Notes under the pieces: model-generated
Seen by the model: the letters and a program-made list of their open reading frames with translations, nothing else
Database searches by the model: none
Told to the model about the DNA's origin: nothing
Shown: positions 48,201 to 59,518 of the stretch, piece by piece
Numbering within the stretch: the first letter of the stretch is position 1
How the letters are laid out: each line of letters begins with the position of its first letter
Position numbers and translations under genes: made by a program
Assembly (NCBI RefSeq): GCF_010093595.1
Contig: NW_022985443.1
Span: forward strand, 954,928-1,018,927
Direction: 5' to 3'
DNA: 64,000 nucleotides
Source of the DNA: Mytilinidion resinicola
Lineage: Eukaryota; Ascomycota; Dothideomycetes; Mytilinidiales; Mytilinidiaceae

Positions 48201-50298
48201 TTTGAAGATGGCGTCGGGCGCTGAGAAGACGTGCCGCGAGAGCCGCCCGGGGCGGCGACTTCGGTGCAATGTAAGGTAATGTTGTTTGAGACACCTGAAG
48301 CCTGGTGGAGAATATTATATCAATTGATAACATCACTGGAGAGCAGCAACAATGTCCGATTGATTATGGTAGAAGTAAAGATACTGAAGTATCAGATGGA
48401 GACCCTCACAACCCCCTCGTTGAGAAAAGCAAGTATGACTGAAGCACGAACTCCTTTCCCAACTCAGTTTTAACTTCAAATCTCTATCGACTGGACCATT
48501 GCTAAAGCCTTTCTTGAAGTTGTAGGAATAACTCCGAGAGTCCTCTTTCGTCGCTGAACCTTCCGATCTCTCGCCATCCGTCACTCTTCTACGAACGCGC
48601 AGATCACCCCTTCACCTATGAACGGCTGAAGCACCGTAGCGTCCGCATAGAAACAATAGAGGAAAGATAAGCTGCTGTAGTGGATCACAACATGGGAAGG
48701 AGTTATTTGGAAACGTTGTTGATACTCGGGTAGCCAGGCCATTGCTAGGGAGGTAGCCTACAACTCCTCCCCTGAGGTTTCCAGACTTAAGCTAAGGGTA
48801 TTAACATTCAAGAGTGTCAATATGATGGCAGTTCTAATATATCATGCATCTCTCTTGTTCAACATCGCGAGCGGCGACACCGAGATCACCATCTTTCGTT
48901 CGCAGTGACGTGCCCAGGCGGCGTGCCTCTACCCTCGCACCACAGTAGCATCCAACACGACATCACCCCCTCGGAGTTCGTCCGCTACAACTACGGCACC
49001 GCTTGAGATGTGCAGATACACCACACTCTTGGAAGCCAAGTCACATATGAAGAAGAAACACATGAATGCATCCAGGCACGTACAATAGTCAAGGGCTAGT
49101 AACCCACTGCTACTCTGCTCTTTAGGAAGGGATCAACAACTTTGCTCCGTTAGATGACAGCAGGACGAGGATTGTGCGATCGAGATGCACGGTAGAGTCA
49201 CGTATGCACATTCAATGTCGAGACCGTCGAGAAAGTTACATCCGGCAACGACTTAACAATACGTGTGGTTTCGATGCACAAATCGCCTCCTCAATTCACA
49301 CAAGATCGCAGTCTCGGGAAGCTATACACTGCTCTAGATTTCAAAATCGGTGCCAGTGATCTCCCCAGCGTTCAGCCCGGCCAAGGCCCTGCAACTCTGC
49401 ACACCCAGATCCGCTAGGATGAGGCTCTGATCGAAGTCCAAGGCGGTAGAATCTTGTCTATCTCAACACATGCCACTTCTTGATCTTCGAGTATTTCTAC
49501 TACTGTGGCTTGACCTTTAATGAAGGCGAGGAATGGATCATACCACTCGTGACAGTCGCGTGACCTACCCCTCTGCGTCAGATATTCTCACATTCTCCTA
49601 GACATCCACACCATCCACATACCATATCACCCATCGTCCACGGACATCTTATGAACTTCTGTGTACTCAAACACCTACCTCACTCTCTCCCATCGCTGAC
49701 TGCTGCCGCCTTACAAAACGTTACACCGCATCACGGAAAGCCCCAACCCCACAAAGCTTGAGCACGCGCATCCGCCAAACCCCTGCCACCATTCCCGCAT
49801 GATCACCTTTTCCCCCTGCCCAACGGTGTGCAACCACCCGCCCTTCCCCCCGACCGTCCGTCACGCCATCTCATGCCCGTTCCCGACATTCTCAAACCCA
49901 CCGCCATTCTCCCGATGCCGGAGCCACCAGGGTCGAGATACTGCGCTTCACCGTGTGCAACAGCTGTACAGAAACACTCACTTTCCCACGTACGCATAAG
50001 ACCCGTGGATAGACGTGATCAAAAAGAATCGTTGGAGACCGGGCTAACCCAAAAATATAACTAAGCAAGCGCTAGCAAGAACACCAGACAGTGGTATATA
50101 AAAGCAAACGCCCAAGAAGAACCATGACACCGTGATCTCGTGACCCATTTTTCCATTTATCTGAACGCGGGAAACAGCAGGTGGCCATGCCCAGCCAGCG
50201 TCGCACACTTGGCTTTTGTACCCAATGCTCTGTCTCACACCCAACACTCACGCGGGAACGCATTACCGCAAATTGCAATAGGCAGGGGCGGCGTTGCG
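45210..50298. other. 5.1-kb gene-poor region with simple repeats
   Basis: The largest gap in the window. No frame shows recognisable protein features. A hydrophobic frame at 45485-46084 lacks an ATG and rides on T-rich DNA. T-runs lie at about 45817-45830 and 46310-46322, and a 9-bp repeat (ttgggaatg, three copies) at about 46917-46940. The right end is the 3' flank of CENP-C. Confidence 0.45.
46917..46940 (+). repeat. 9-bp tandem repeat
   Basis: Three copies of ttgggaatg within the 5-kb gene-poor region. Confidence 0.8.
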
Positions 50299-53261
50299 TC
50301 ATGAGTCGCCGGAAGCAGGTTTCTCGTTGGCCTGCGCGAAGAAAAGCCGCGTAAAGCCCGTCGTCTTGTTCTCGATGCTGTAGAGGTTGCCTGCATGATG
50401 CGAACCGTGGTTCACTCGTTAGCCTTGCGCTCTTCTTGCTGCATGTAGGGTAGATGCATAAACGATGCGGCGAGAAGAACAATACGCGGTTAACGCGCAC
50501 ACGAGAATAAGTGCATGAAAAGAAAGAGAGCGGTGCAGAGTGCAATATTAAAGAGGAAGGGATGGGAATATAGCAGCGTCTCTCGTCTCGTCGGCCGCCC
50601 AGACTATAGCAGTCAATTTTGAATGTTGTGATAAGAGCGGGAAGCGAGGTGGCACAGCTCGCACGGCCAGCGCCACATGAGCGCCGCACGAAAACACACA
50701 GCGCGGGCGGGACCGTAACCGCCAGAACACCAGACTGCCGTGCGACGTTTCCCGACGATAGCGCACCGCGAAACTAGGCCACGCGCAGAGCAATGGCCGA
50801 ACGGGGTATAAGCATAAAGCGACCACCGTCGTACAGACCGTGGAAACGCCGCTACTCCAAGGCGCTCCCGCTGCCTGCGCTTCGCCAGGCTGCTCACCGA
50901 CTCGATGGTCAAAGATGTGCAGTCGGCGCCGGACATGTGCCAAGGGGACAGGATGATCGGAGGAGAGGAGACGGGACGAGACGAGATATGAGCCGCGAGG
51001 GGGAAATGATAGTGAACTAACCTCGTGGTACTTGAAAGTAGCCGCCCTTGTGTATAGTGAACCTTTCGTCCGCTATCGTCACCTCTGCTGTCCCGTCGAA
51101 GAGATAGAAAGCGAATTGCATCTGTCGCGCGTTCCTCGGTCGTTTGAAGCCCCCAGGAGGGAGATTGATTATGCCTGCGCCGAAAAAGTTCTTAACAGAA
51201 ATCAGTTTGGCGAACTGGAACTGCCCCCCTGATACGTCTTTGAAAGGGACCCCCTCCTCTGCTATCGCGAGTTCTGTTCTCGAATAAGCTTTTGACACAA
51301 GGACGGAAATTTCTCAATGACTTACCTTGCTCTTCGTGGTCATTTGTGGCTACGCCTAGCTCTGAATCCCAGGCAGTTACAGTGCCTGTAAGACTTCCAG
51401 GATCAACCTCCCAATCGTCAAGCTCGTGCTCCACATCCTCTTCCACCTTCGCTCTGCGTTTCGGTTTCACAGCCCCTTTCCTCTTCCCAGCAGTTTCAAA
51501 TTCCAACCGGTTATCTGCGCGGACAATCTCTACATTGTTCCTGAGATGATCGTACTTGATGGTTTCTCCCCGCCAAAAGTCCACCGGTTTAACAGAGGCT
51601 CTTCCGGATCGCGTGGTTCGCATGCCTACGTCTTCAAAGGGCGTCCCTTGCCGAAGCTGCTGAAGACCACGAACGATGGGTGGTCGTCTTGAAATTGTAC
51701 TCGCGGTAGATGACGCTTCACTGACTGCCTTTGATACACCTTTTTCTTGCTGCGAAGCTGCAACTGACCCGGATCTGACATTCGGATCGCGTTCTGAAGG
51801 CACTGGCTTTGGCTTTGGTTTCCGTTGTGCCCTCTTTTGCGGAATTGCTGGAACCTTGAATCTCGACTCTTGTTTGCTGGAAGACGGTTGGTCACGGTGT
51901 ACATTGACCTTGTTCTTTGCCGGCCTCCCGCGCTTTTGTGGTGGTGGCATTGGTTTTGGCTCCTCGTCCACTGTACTTTCTTCCAAGATCAAATCCGGCT
52001 CGACCATGCTGTCTGTATCCTCAATCTCGTCTTCGACCTCGCCTTCCTCCTCGTCCTCTTCCTTTTCAGGCTCCGGCTCGGGTATTTTTTTCTTGAGTTT
52101 GCTGGAATGCTGCACAGGAGCACTTTTCCTTGGTTGAGGCGGCGCTGGGCTTGATTCCTCGGCAATTGATGATCTTTTTGCAGGCTTGATTCTCGGTGCA
52201 GCTTTGGATTTGACTCCACCTCTCTGCACCTGGGTCGCTTTAGGAGTGGGTTCCCTAATCGAAGGCTCATCTTCCACAGGGAGCGCGTTCGATCTCCCCG
52301 TTTTGCCTGTCCTACTCTTCTTTGCGGGTGGCGGCGTGACCTCCGGTAGAGGTAAGGAATCCTCGGAAGATGCACCAAATGCGTTGTCATCGTCCTCGGC
52401 TCCTTGCACAAATTGTAAAGATTCGTCCTCGATTGGCGGAAACAGCGATTCCTCTTGCAACCCATTGAATTGCAATGCCGAATTTCCATTTGTGTATGGA
52501 TCTTCCTCTACGATGCTTTCCTCATACGTCCTCTTTTGCCCACGCACTGGTGACTCTTGCAAATCATAGATATCTGGGCGCGCCGGCCGCTGTCCGCCCT
52601 TCACATGTCTAACTACCGGGGTTGATCGCGCAACAGTCGAGCTAGTCGGACCCTCCTCTACAACGGAAAAGTCGAGACGCCGACTGACTGCTGGGTGCGA
52701 TGCGGAGCGATCGGGAGACCCCATTGACTTTCGTGCGGCGGACCTGGGACCCATGGAAGACTGTCGGCGCGGAGAGGATCCGAGGTTTGTTTTCATCGGC
52801 GAGCGCGAGACAGGCGGAGGGAAGAACGTCTTGCTTTTCCGGAGGAGGTTTTGAGACTTGATCGTCTGGGTTGGTTCGGGAACGGAGCCTGTGTCGCATT
52901 AGCCATTGTCCGACGTGCGCCCACGTCTAAGTAAACGCGCCTAAGCACTGTTTTTACATACTCTCTTGAACCTCCATAGACTCGGATGTTGTGACGGTGC
53001 CGCCTGACCTTCGACCGGTCGGACGCTTTGGGGGAGACTTCTCCGGCGACGAGAAGATGCCGTCTAGCGGTTCCATGCCGTACTCATCCCGAATACCTTT
53101 GTCTTCGAGCGTTATTCCCGTTTTCCTGTCCGAGTATGTTAGCGGAAGCGCTCAACAGCAGTCCAGCTCTTTGTTCCGTACCGCCCTTGCACGCCAACGT
53201 CGAAGTACTTGTTTCCGCCGCGAGTCTTGCGGCCCGGGGTGCCTCCAGGTGCGGGCGCCAT
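50299..53261 (-). CDS. Centromere protein C (CENP-C/Mif2/Cnp3)
   Basis: Five exons: 53261-53182, 53125-52962, 52888-51326, 51273-51022 and 50390-50299. Introns are 56, 73, 52 and an unusually long 631 bp. The product is about 716 aa. The N-terminus has the Mif2 block (GIRDEYGMEPLDGIFSSPEK), which in relatives contacts the inner kinetochore. The middle is acidic/basic and disordered, with an AT-hook-like KRGRPAKNK near 400. The CENP-C motif RSGRASVKPVDFWRGE (about 508-523) binds the CENP-A nucleosome. The C-terminal cupin (about 605-716; FFGAGIINLPPGG, AFYLFDGTAEVTI, HKGGYFQVPRGNLYSIENK) dimerises. The 631-bp intron cuts the cupin just after VPR. It recruits the kinetochore to CENP-A chromatin. 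Confidence 0.95.
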
Positions 53262-53633
53262 TGTCGCGGCAGTTGGGAGCCACTGAAAACTGGACGTGAG
53301 AAGGCGCGTGGGCGAAGCTTGCGACGCGGGCGCAGTTCTGTCGTGTTGGTGAGGATGTAGCGGCGGTGATGCACGCTACGTTGCGGGCGTGTTTGTTTGG
53401 GTGTTTTCGGCGGCGGCGCCGGAAACGGGCTAGTGGGCGTCGGGTCTTCCTCGGCGTCACAAAGCTTGGTACTACCGCCTCTCAACTTCCACTCTTCCGT
53501 CCCATCAGTACTCTGATGTAATCAACGCCATATAACTAGTTAGATGGTGGCGGCAACTACTCTTCCAATCAAAAGACTCGCGATTCGCTTGTATGCCAAA
53601 TTCGAACCAACCTTTACAAGTACAAGCTGGATG

Positions 53634-53755
53634 CGCCTTGATTCAGTATCTGCTCTCGAAAGGCGTGGCTGAATGGGATTCGAATCAACACTTCAACTCA
53701 AGGACAGAACAACTCTATCGGTATCGAACGACGGGCACAGAGCTGTTGGCCTCGT
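53634..53755 (+). pseudogene. Relic fragment of the BTB-family gene at 54728-55708
   Basis: About 120 bp align by eye with 55412-55530 of the downstream gene. Both read ttgattcagtatct or tgattcagtatct, then tgctctcg / actctgga, then ggctgaat, then caactcaagg / cagctcaagg, then caactctat/caactcttt, then gagctgttg/gagctgcat. The frame is broken by stops and length differences. It is probably a decayed duplicate of the BTB gene, leaving only part of the 3' half. Confidence 0.65.
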
Positions 53756-53964
53756 GAGTTTAATAGCTATTCAAGACATCGACATACCTTTTGAATCAAT
53801 CATCTAAAAATACGGGGACGCGCCACCTGCGGCGACATATGACAGGTCTACGCCAGCAGTCCACAAAAGAGCATGTTGACGTATCCTAAACAGCATGGTC
53901 ACTTAGTGGAAGGCGTTCAAACAGAAGGGGCCGAATACTGCGTCCTTTCTACCGTCGTCAGCTC

Positions 53965-54027
53965 CTTGCAGGACGCTTTCCACTTGCAGGACGCTTTCCA
54001 CTTGCAGGACGCTTTCCACTTGCAGGA
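53965..54027 (+). repeat. 18-bp tandem repeat, 3.5 copies
   Basis: Three identical copies of cttgcaggacgctttcca followed by a half copy. Identity between units suggests recent expansion. It lies in non-coding DNA between the BTB relic and the first BTB gene. Confidence 0.9.
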
Positions 54028-54464
54028 TCGCCGCCCGAGATTTGTTTACAGAGGACCCAAGATGCGCCTTCCATACAGTCCAATGGCCGGTAATCGAGCG
54101 GTGTTGCTTCCACTTCTCGCGGTGCTCTCTTCTCTCCTTTATCGTCTACTTCATCCGTATCCCAGCCTTCAACTCAATCATCGTAAAGCATTTTTCCAAC
54201 GACAATCGTTAGCGGAAAAGAAAACGGGAGTGCCGTTATCAGCACCTTGACCGTTGAATTGCCACTCAAGTTCCTCTGCTCGAGTTGAAACACGTTTGCC
54301 AATCCATGGATCATTCGACGCCTGAAGCGACGGGAGGACCGTAAGTCGAGCCCATCGCAAAGGAAGACGTTCGTTTTCAGAATATCCCTGAGCCCGATGA
54401 GACTTCGTGTCACGATGCTCCCTTCGATGCCAAAAAGTTACCTTTAAGCCAAATTCCATCGTCT

Positions 54465-54645
54465 CCTCCCGCCATGCCTTCCCTGCGTCTTCGCGTACCC
54501 TCCACAAGAGGACGAGATCAGAGTCGGCAGATGACGAAATTGAACTTTCGTTTCTTCCTGCCACGCCTTCCCAGCGTACTCGCATACCCTCCGGGTATAA
54601 GAAGACGAAAACAGAGTGGGCAGATGATGAAATAGAAAATTCCGT
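54465..54645 (+). repeat. ~90-bp tandem duplication keeping an ADDEIE-coding motif
   Basis: Two diverged copies, about 54465-54553 and 54554-54645. In one frame both encode Pro-rich sequence followed by Lys/Arg-Thr and S/W-ADDEIE. It may be the remains of a gene exon or a translated leader. No ATG-led gene could be built. Confidence 0.6.
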
Positions 54646-54727
54646 CGTCCCTAGCATATCTCCGCAGTGGGTCATTTTCCAAGCTCGTACACCAGGAAGT
54701 CACTGTGACAACATGCTGACATGATAT

Positions 54728-55708
54728 ATGGTTACAATTAAACCCAGTACTGCACCACTACCGCAAGCATCCCCCATCTCGCTTCGGGGCAAGGATACAA
54801 TGGACATGGACGAAGGACTCAGCGGCAATATCCCCCCGATTTCCCTCTCAGATAACCTTGCAACGGGCCCTAAACAGCCTGCTGAGCCGGTAATGTGTTT
54901 TAGCCCGCCCGGCTGGGCCTTTTGACTGACTTCACATCCACATAAGGTCCCCCTGATACTGGTACAAGTCGACCGTTGGCCAATCTATGAAAACTACGAC
55001 CGCCCTGTTGACTTTCACAGCCACTTCTCAAACCCACCTAAACTCTTGTCAATGCCCGGTTCCAGATACATAGGTATCATGCGCTTCAATGATACACACC
55101 CGGAAACGTTTGAGGCGCTTGAAAGATGGATCGCAACCCACGTCGTTATGAGGTTCGAAGACAACACCAGCCTTCCTGATGGCACGACTTTTCGAGACTT
55201 GGGAACGTCATCAGCGCCGGTCATAGATGAGCTCATTCACATGCGAACAACATTCTTCCACTTATTCAAGTTTGCGCATACATATGGCAATTTGGGGTTG
55301 AGGAGGGATGTCATGATCTCACTCCAACAACTCGACATCCTGTTTTCGCGGCATGACAAGGATATCTCGCCTTTCTTGGAGTACGCGTACCCCAAATTAC
55401 CGCATAGTTGCCGCCTGATTCAGTATCTACTCTGGACAGCCGCGGCTGAATTCCATAGGAATCCGGACCACAGCTCAAGGCAAACCCAACTCTTTCACTA
55501 TCAAACGATAAGCAAAGAGCTGCATAAAGATTTCATGGCGACCCTGGGTACCTTCCAGGGCAAGCTTCTGAAAGAAGAATTTCGGGTTCGCTTGGGCTGC
55601 TTACGCTGCGTGGTTGCGTGGGAGTTAGGCGAGGATGATGCTTGCAGGTTCCACGAGCATGAAAATAATCAGGAGCGAGCTCAGTGTGTTTTGTACTATG
55701 CCTCATAG
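54728..55708 (+). CDS. BTB-fold-related hypothetical protein (cluster member 1)
   Basis: Exons 54728-54889 and 54947-55708, with a 57-bp intron (gtaatg donor, cataag acceptor, phase 0). The product is about 307 aa. The N-terminal 55 residues are polar. The BTB-like region follows: YIGIMRFNDTHPETFEALERWI, then LFKFAHTYGNLGLRRDVM, which matches the C-terminal helices of BTB domains and the neighbour's YKFAHHYDMRSFQ. The first BTB strands seem poorly preserved. After that a helical C-terminus contains RLIQYLLWTAAAEFH and ends with a Cys/His-rich stretch. BTB domains mediate dimerisation and cullin-3 adaptor contacts; no second domain is recognised, so the role is unknown. A decayed copy of its 3' half lies at 53634-53755. 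Confidence 0.65.
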
Positions 55709-55810
55709 AAATTCATACACTCGTTTACCACTGTGTGAGGAACTCCATAGCCTTTTCAGCGATCCAAACAAGAGAGAAGCTCGGTGTTTTAGACAATCAG
55801 TAAACTCGTG

Positions 55811-56063
55811 AGGCTACTTCAGACAGCGCCAACACGGTGTACGCAGATTGGAAGTGTATCCGCTGCCCCCGGTTTCTGGTAGTTCAACGTTATGTGCTCT
55901 CTTTCGAAGTGGTTTACCGCTGCTTGACTTGCCTCAACACCTCCTGGAAAAGATGAATGAGACGATTTGTACGTCCCGTTAGACTTGCTAGGCCACCTCA
56001 GTCAGCGTCAACACGGTGTACGAAGATTGGAAATGTATCTGCTGCCCTCGCTTTCTATTAGTA
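55811..56063 (+). repeat. Direct repeat pair, ~72 bp, 180-bp period
   Basis: Both copies share the order ggc-acctc/acttc, cagcg-caacacggtgtacg, agattggaa-tgtatc, gctgccc and tttct--tagt. They differ by scattered substitutions, mostly transitions, so the duplication is not recent. Confidence 0.75.
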
Positions 56064-56441
56064 CGTTGGAGCCCCACAGACAGTGGCAGGAAAGTGTACG
56101 GACTTCTATGGCAAAGCGCACTGGCGCGCTACTGTCTGGCGCACATCCGCAGCCTGCAAAAATTCCGACACGATGTAAAGTCCCAAAGAAACTAAATTGG
56201 AGAGATCCCAAACGCATCCAACCGACCTTCTTCGCCGCTGTGTGTGGTGCTCCAGCACATCGTGGAAGATTCAGACGAGATGCAAAAAACGGTGCCGAAC
56301 AGGTGTGCCCAAGTCATGTGCTTCTGTACTAATACAAATCTTGTGCACACTGGGTTACTAGCACTGCTACGTGGGGTGGCCTGGTACACTACCTAAATTT
56401 GTAGTAAGTGGCCTTTCCTCACTACTCGTACTCGCAGGCGA

Positions 56442-56545
56442 CACCGTCTGAGGCGGGCTGACAAGCTTACGAATCGTTCAAAAGGGGTACAATACGCTTC
56501 CTCTGATCTACCAAAATGTGTTGGAGGTATTCAGATGGGAACGGA
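56442..56545 (+). repeat. Dispersed ~100-bp repeat, copy C
   Basis: Aligns by eye with about 50-150 (copy A) and 1210-1318 (copy B) through ctgagg, then tcgttcaaaa, then caaaatgtgttg or its variants, then cag at similar spacing. The three copies are 55 kb apart. Many substitutions, no terminal repeats seen, so an old unit. Confidence 0.6.
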
Positions 56546-56771
56546 GAAAATAGCAGAAACTCACGTCCTAGTCCTGTATGTCCTAGAGCCATTATCAGGC
56601 TACAAATCTAGGTCGACGGTTCGAGATATTTCCGGTTGCACGGCAATTCTTTAGATCCTATGCCGCTAACTTTTCTATGGAAAATCGAACCACAAACTGA
56701 CCTCATGCCCGCTGACTACTTTAGTAAGAGCAAGCCCTCTTCCAGTCACCACATCCTTCACACACGAAATC

Positions 56772-57410
56772 ATGGGACCAAAGCGCCAAACCCCACCCAA
56801 AAAGAAGAAATTCACTGATTGCATCGGCCGAAACGCTTTCATCGTCAAGTACACGCACAACGGTGACCGCAACGAGTTCCGCCTTAATCGAGAGGAACTT
56901 CAAACCCAATCCCCATTCTTCAAACTCTTGGAAAACGCTACGAGCATAGGCGAAGTCGAGGGCACCATAAACGACCTTGAGACAGCCAACAAGGACGCCA
57001 AGAAGAACACGAAAGACTTCAAGCTTCTCACCGTCGTCCAGAACTGGCTTGATCCGGCGAAACAGCAGGTCTCGGTCACAGCGAAAGACGAACAAGTCGA
57101 GTTCAGTGAGATTTTCCGGAGGAGCCTCCATGTCTATAAGTTTGCGCATCATTACGATATGCGGAGCTTCCAGAACGCAGTCGCGGATTACCTCATGAAG
57201 ACTTACCCTGCAAACGCTACGAACAGCATCGGCCTAGAGGAGTTAGTAGAGAATGAGGGGATTCGGCCTGTATATCCGCAGCTCTGGGAGTTGCTCGAGG
57301 AGTATTATCTTGCTGGATGCGATCTTAATCCCCTAGACCAGAAGGCGCTGAATAAGGTGGATGGAGATGTCTTGGCCAGAATCACCAGAATCACCAGATT
57401 GCTACTGTAG
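56772..57410 (+). CDS. BTB-domain protein (cluster member 2)
   Basis: Single exon of 212 aa from an ATG. A short Lys/Pro-rich N-terminus (KRQTPPKKKKF, possible nuclear signal) leads to a compact BTB domain. It starts FIVKYTHNGDRNEFRLNREEL with SPFFKLLEN, has an enlarged loop, and ends YKFAHHYDMRSFQNAVADYLM. The rest is helical. It lacks the Kelch, zinc-finger or ankyrin partners common in BTB proteins. Such short fungal BTB proteins form expanded families of unknown function. Copy C of the dispersed repeat lies about 230 bp upstream. Confidence 0.75.
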   Translation: MGPKRQTPPKKKKFTDCIGRNAFIVKYTHNGDRNEFRLNREELQTQSPFFKLLENATSIGEVEGTINDLETANKDAKKNTKDFKLLTVVQNWLDPAKQQVSVTAKDEQVEFSEIFRRSLHVYKFAHHYDMRSFQNAVADYLMKTYPANATNSIGLEELVENEGIRPVYPQLWELLEEYYLAGCDLNPLDQKALNKVDGDVLARITRITRLLL

Positions 57411-57886
57411 TTGCATTAGAGGAATCAGCGGAGAATGGTGCAGTTTGGGAAGTTGATCGAGCCTGAAGAGGCGCAGAGCTTTGCAAGGAAAAGCGCATGC
57501 ACTTTTCATCAACACAATAGCGATGAAGACAAGAGACTTTGTCGCGAGAAGCGAGAGGGTGGCTCGTAGGTCTAGACGTTTAGAGATAGTTTTAGCCAGG
57601 AGAGCTCAGGTGAGCTAGTCCAGTGATTACATCAAACTTCATCATGCTGCAAAACAATTTGCTTGAGGTCATTCAACTGTCTATTCGACTACGCTTTGGC
57701 TGAAAGATAGCAACCACGGTTTTGTAACAACCACGGCTTCCTTGTGCCCGATTTGTCGCTTTCAAAGACCGTGAAATCGGGTATAACTATGTGACCCCTC
57801 CGCTGAATGACTTCTAGCACCACAGAGAAGCGCTTTTACTTCGAACGACCTCTTCGAGATTGGCGTCTCACTCATTGACTCCCAAA
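57411..57886. other. Promoter of BTB member 3, duplicated at 59161-59518
   Basis: About 57620-57720 resembles 59268-59365: catcatgctgcaaaacaatttgctt versus ccctatgctgcaagagaatttgctt (each split here by differences), then gggtcat/aggtcat, then ctttggttggcagatagcaag / ctttggctgaaagatagcaac. The upstream DNA was therefore duplicated along with the gene. Confidence 0.6.
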
Positions 57887-59160
57887 ATGTCGTCAAACAC
57901 GCCGAAAAAGAAGTCCGGAGAAACAAAAAGAAGAGCTGAGAAGATATCACCAAACGGACCGAAGGGAAATACAAAACGCATTGCCGAAGGATCGAAAGGG
58001 AAAGGAAAAGGAAACAAAACTGCACCGAGTGGGAAAAAGGACGAGGCGGAAAGCATTGGGGAAGGATCCGAAAGGAAACCGAGTCAAACACCACCGAGTA
58101 AGAACAGAGACAATGTGGACAGCGCTTCTAGAGACGAGTCAAACGCGCCGGCGGGGTAGGTGAAGATGCCCTTCATATAGATCCTTTGTTAGCCAGGCCA
58201 TCGGGGCTCTCATGCGCAACTGATTCTAACTTCTTGTATAGCAGTAAATCCTCACAAGATTTCGAGTGTGTCAAATTGGTCGTTGGAAAGAAGCGATTCT
58301 ATATTCCGAAATGGAGACTGTGTAAGGCCTCCCGGTACTACGACAAAACTTTGAACGGGCCGTGGAGAGAGTCGCAAACTGGAGAGGTCAGGAATCCTGA
58401 CGATGTGTCTGTCGAAACATTTGAGATCTTCGCAAATTGGATGCAAACGGGGAAGCTGCTCATTTCACGGGAAGAGCAAGACGAAAACGATGAGACTGAC
58501 AGCGTCCCTGGATCAACTGGCAGCTTTGAGGACACAGAGGGCGAGGACGAGCCAGATAAAGATCATGATCGTGAAGAGGAAGTGGTCCCCACGCTCTCGA
58601 AAGACCTGGAAGATAAATGGAAGGAGGACTTAATCATTCTCCGCGACTTATACATCTTTGCCGACGAATACGATGTGCCAGGTCTATGCAAAGCTATTAT
58701 CAACAAGATGGAATGGAGATGTTGGACTGGAAGACTTGTAAGCACTGGTACCTTCTGCTATCATTTGCTCCCTACGATTGTGAATACAAAGCTTCTGCCT
58801 AAGTCACCGTTTGTCAAAATTATCTTGACACAGGTAGCATGGAGGTGTGGATCCCTTGATATTGAAGACGTTGATTTACGCGACCACATACAAGACTTGC
58901 CAAAAGACTTGCTCTTAGAAATGGTGGTAGCCTTTCATAGAGGGGCTTACGCAAGAGAACAAGCCCTCCAACGTTTTAACAAGCCGGAATGGTTTCCTTA
59001 TTTCTTCAATAACTGCTACTACCACGAGCATGTAAAAGCTGGCCAGGAGGGGAAAGACCGGATGAAGGAATGTGAAGAAAGACGAGAGAAGATTCTGAAA
59101 AATTTATTCAAGTGGAAGAGAATTTGGGATACAGAAGAAAATGATCCATCTTCCGTATGA
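57887..59160 (+). CDS. BTB/POZ-domain protein (cluster member 3)
   Basis: Exons 57887-58155 and 58242-59160. The 86-bp intron has a gtaggt donor, a ttctaac branch and a tatag acceptor, in phase 2. The product is about 395 aa. The N-terminal ~90 residues are Lys/Ser/Pro-rich (KISPNGPKGNTKR) and probably disordered and nuclear. The BTB domain follows: VKLVVGKKRFYIPKWRLCKAS, SVETFEIFANWMQTGKL, an acidic insert rich in Asp/Glu, then ILRDLYIFADEYDVPGLCKAI. The C-terminal part is helical and ends in a charged tail. It shares its N-terminal SPNGPKG block, intron position and promoter with the broken copy at 59519. Function unknown. Confidence 0.8.
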
Positions 59161-59518
59161 ACTGTTCGGTCGGAAGCCGTGGAGATTAGATCTTACATGA
59201 CGCGAGTGCTTTGTTGCTCGCGAGGCTCGCCCTGTTCCGCGTCAGTACGCTAGACGAGTGTGACCTGGTCAAATAGCTGAATCAAACTGCCCTATGCTGC
59301 AAGAGAATTTGCTTCGGGTCATGTGAATGTCTAATCGATATGCTTTGGTTGGCAGATAGCAAGCACGGCCACCTCGTGACCTTTTTGTTCCATTGAAAAA
59401 GCCATAGAAGTAAGTATAAGAGGCCATTGCTCCACCGAGAGCCGGTCGATATCTCAGAGAATCATTTAAAGTTCGAAGAACGTCTCTTAGAATTGCATCT
59501 CATCTAGTCGTCAACACA
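59161..59518. other. Promoter of the truncated BTB copy
   Basis: Duplicate of the region before BTB member 3 (see 57411-57886). No gene of its own. Confidence 0.55.

Larger units (their letters stand above)
53262..54727. other. Repeat-rich region at the edge of the BTB cluster
   Basis: No intact gene. It contains a relic of a BTB-family gene (53634-53755), an 18-bp triple repeat (53965-54027) and a ~90-bp internal duplication (54465-54645), each listed separately. Confidence 0.5.
55709..56771. other. Spacer with direct repeats and a dispersed-repeat copy
   Basis: No gene. A ~72-bp direct repeat occurs at 55811-55882 and 55991-56063, 180 bp apart. Copy C of the dispersed ~100-bp repeat lies at about 56442-56545, upstream of the next BTB gene. 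Confidence 0.55.

Noticed and set aside
51289..51325. A 37-bp intron in CENP-C using the nearer acceptor (tcaaaag)
   Set aside because: Too short for this genome; the acceptor at 51274 gives a 52-bp intron in the same phase and a better match to CENP-C proteins.
53873..54250. 125-codon frame across the 18-bp repeat
   Set aside because: Starts at TTG, is dominated by the repeat, and has no BTB or other domain.
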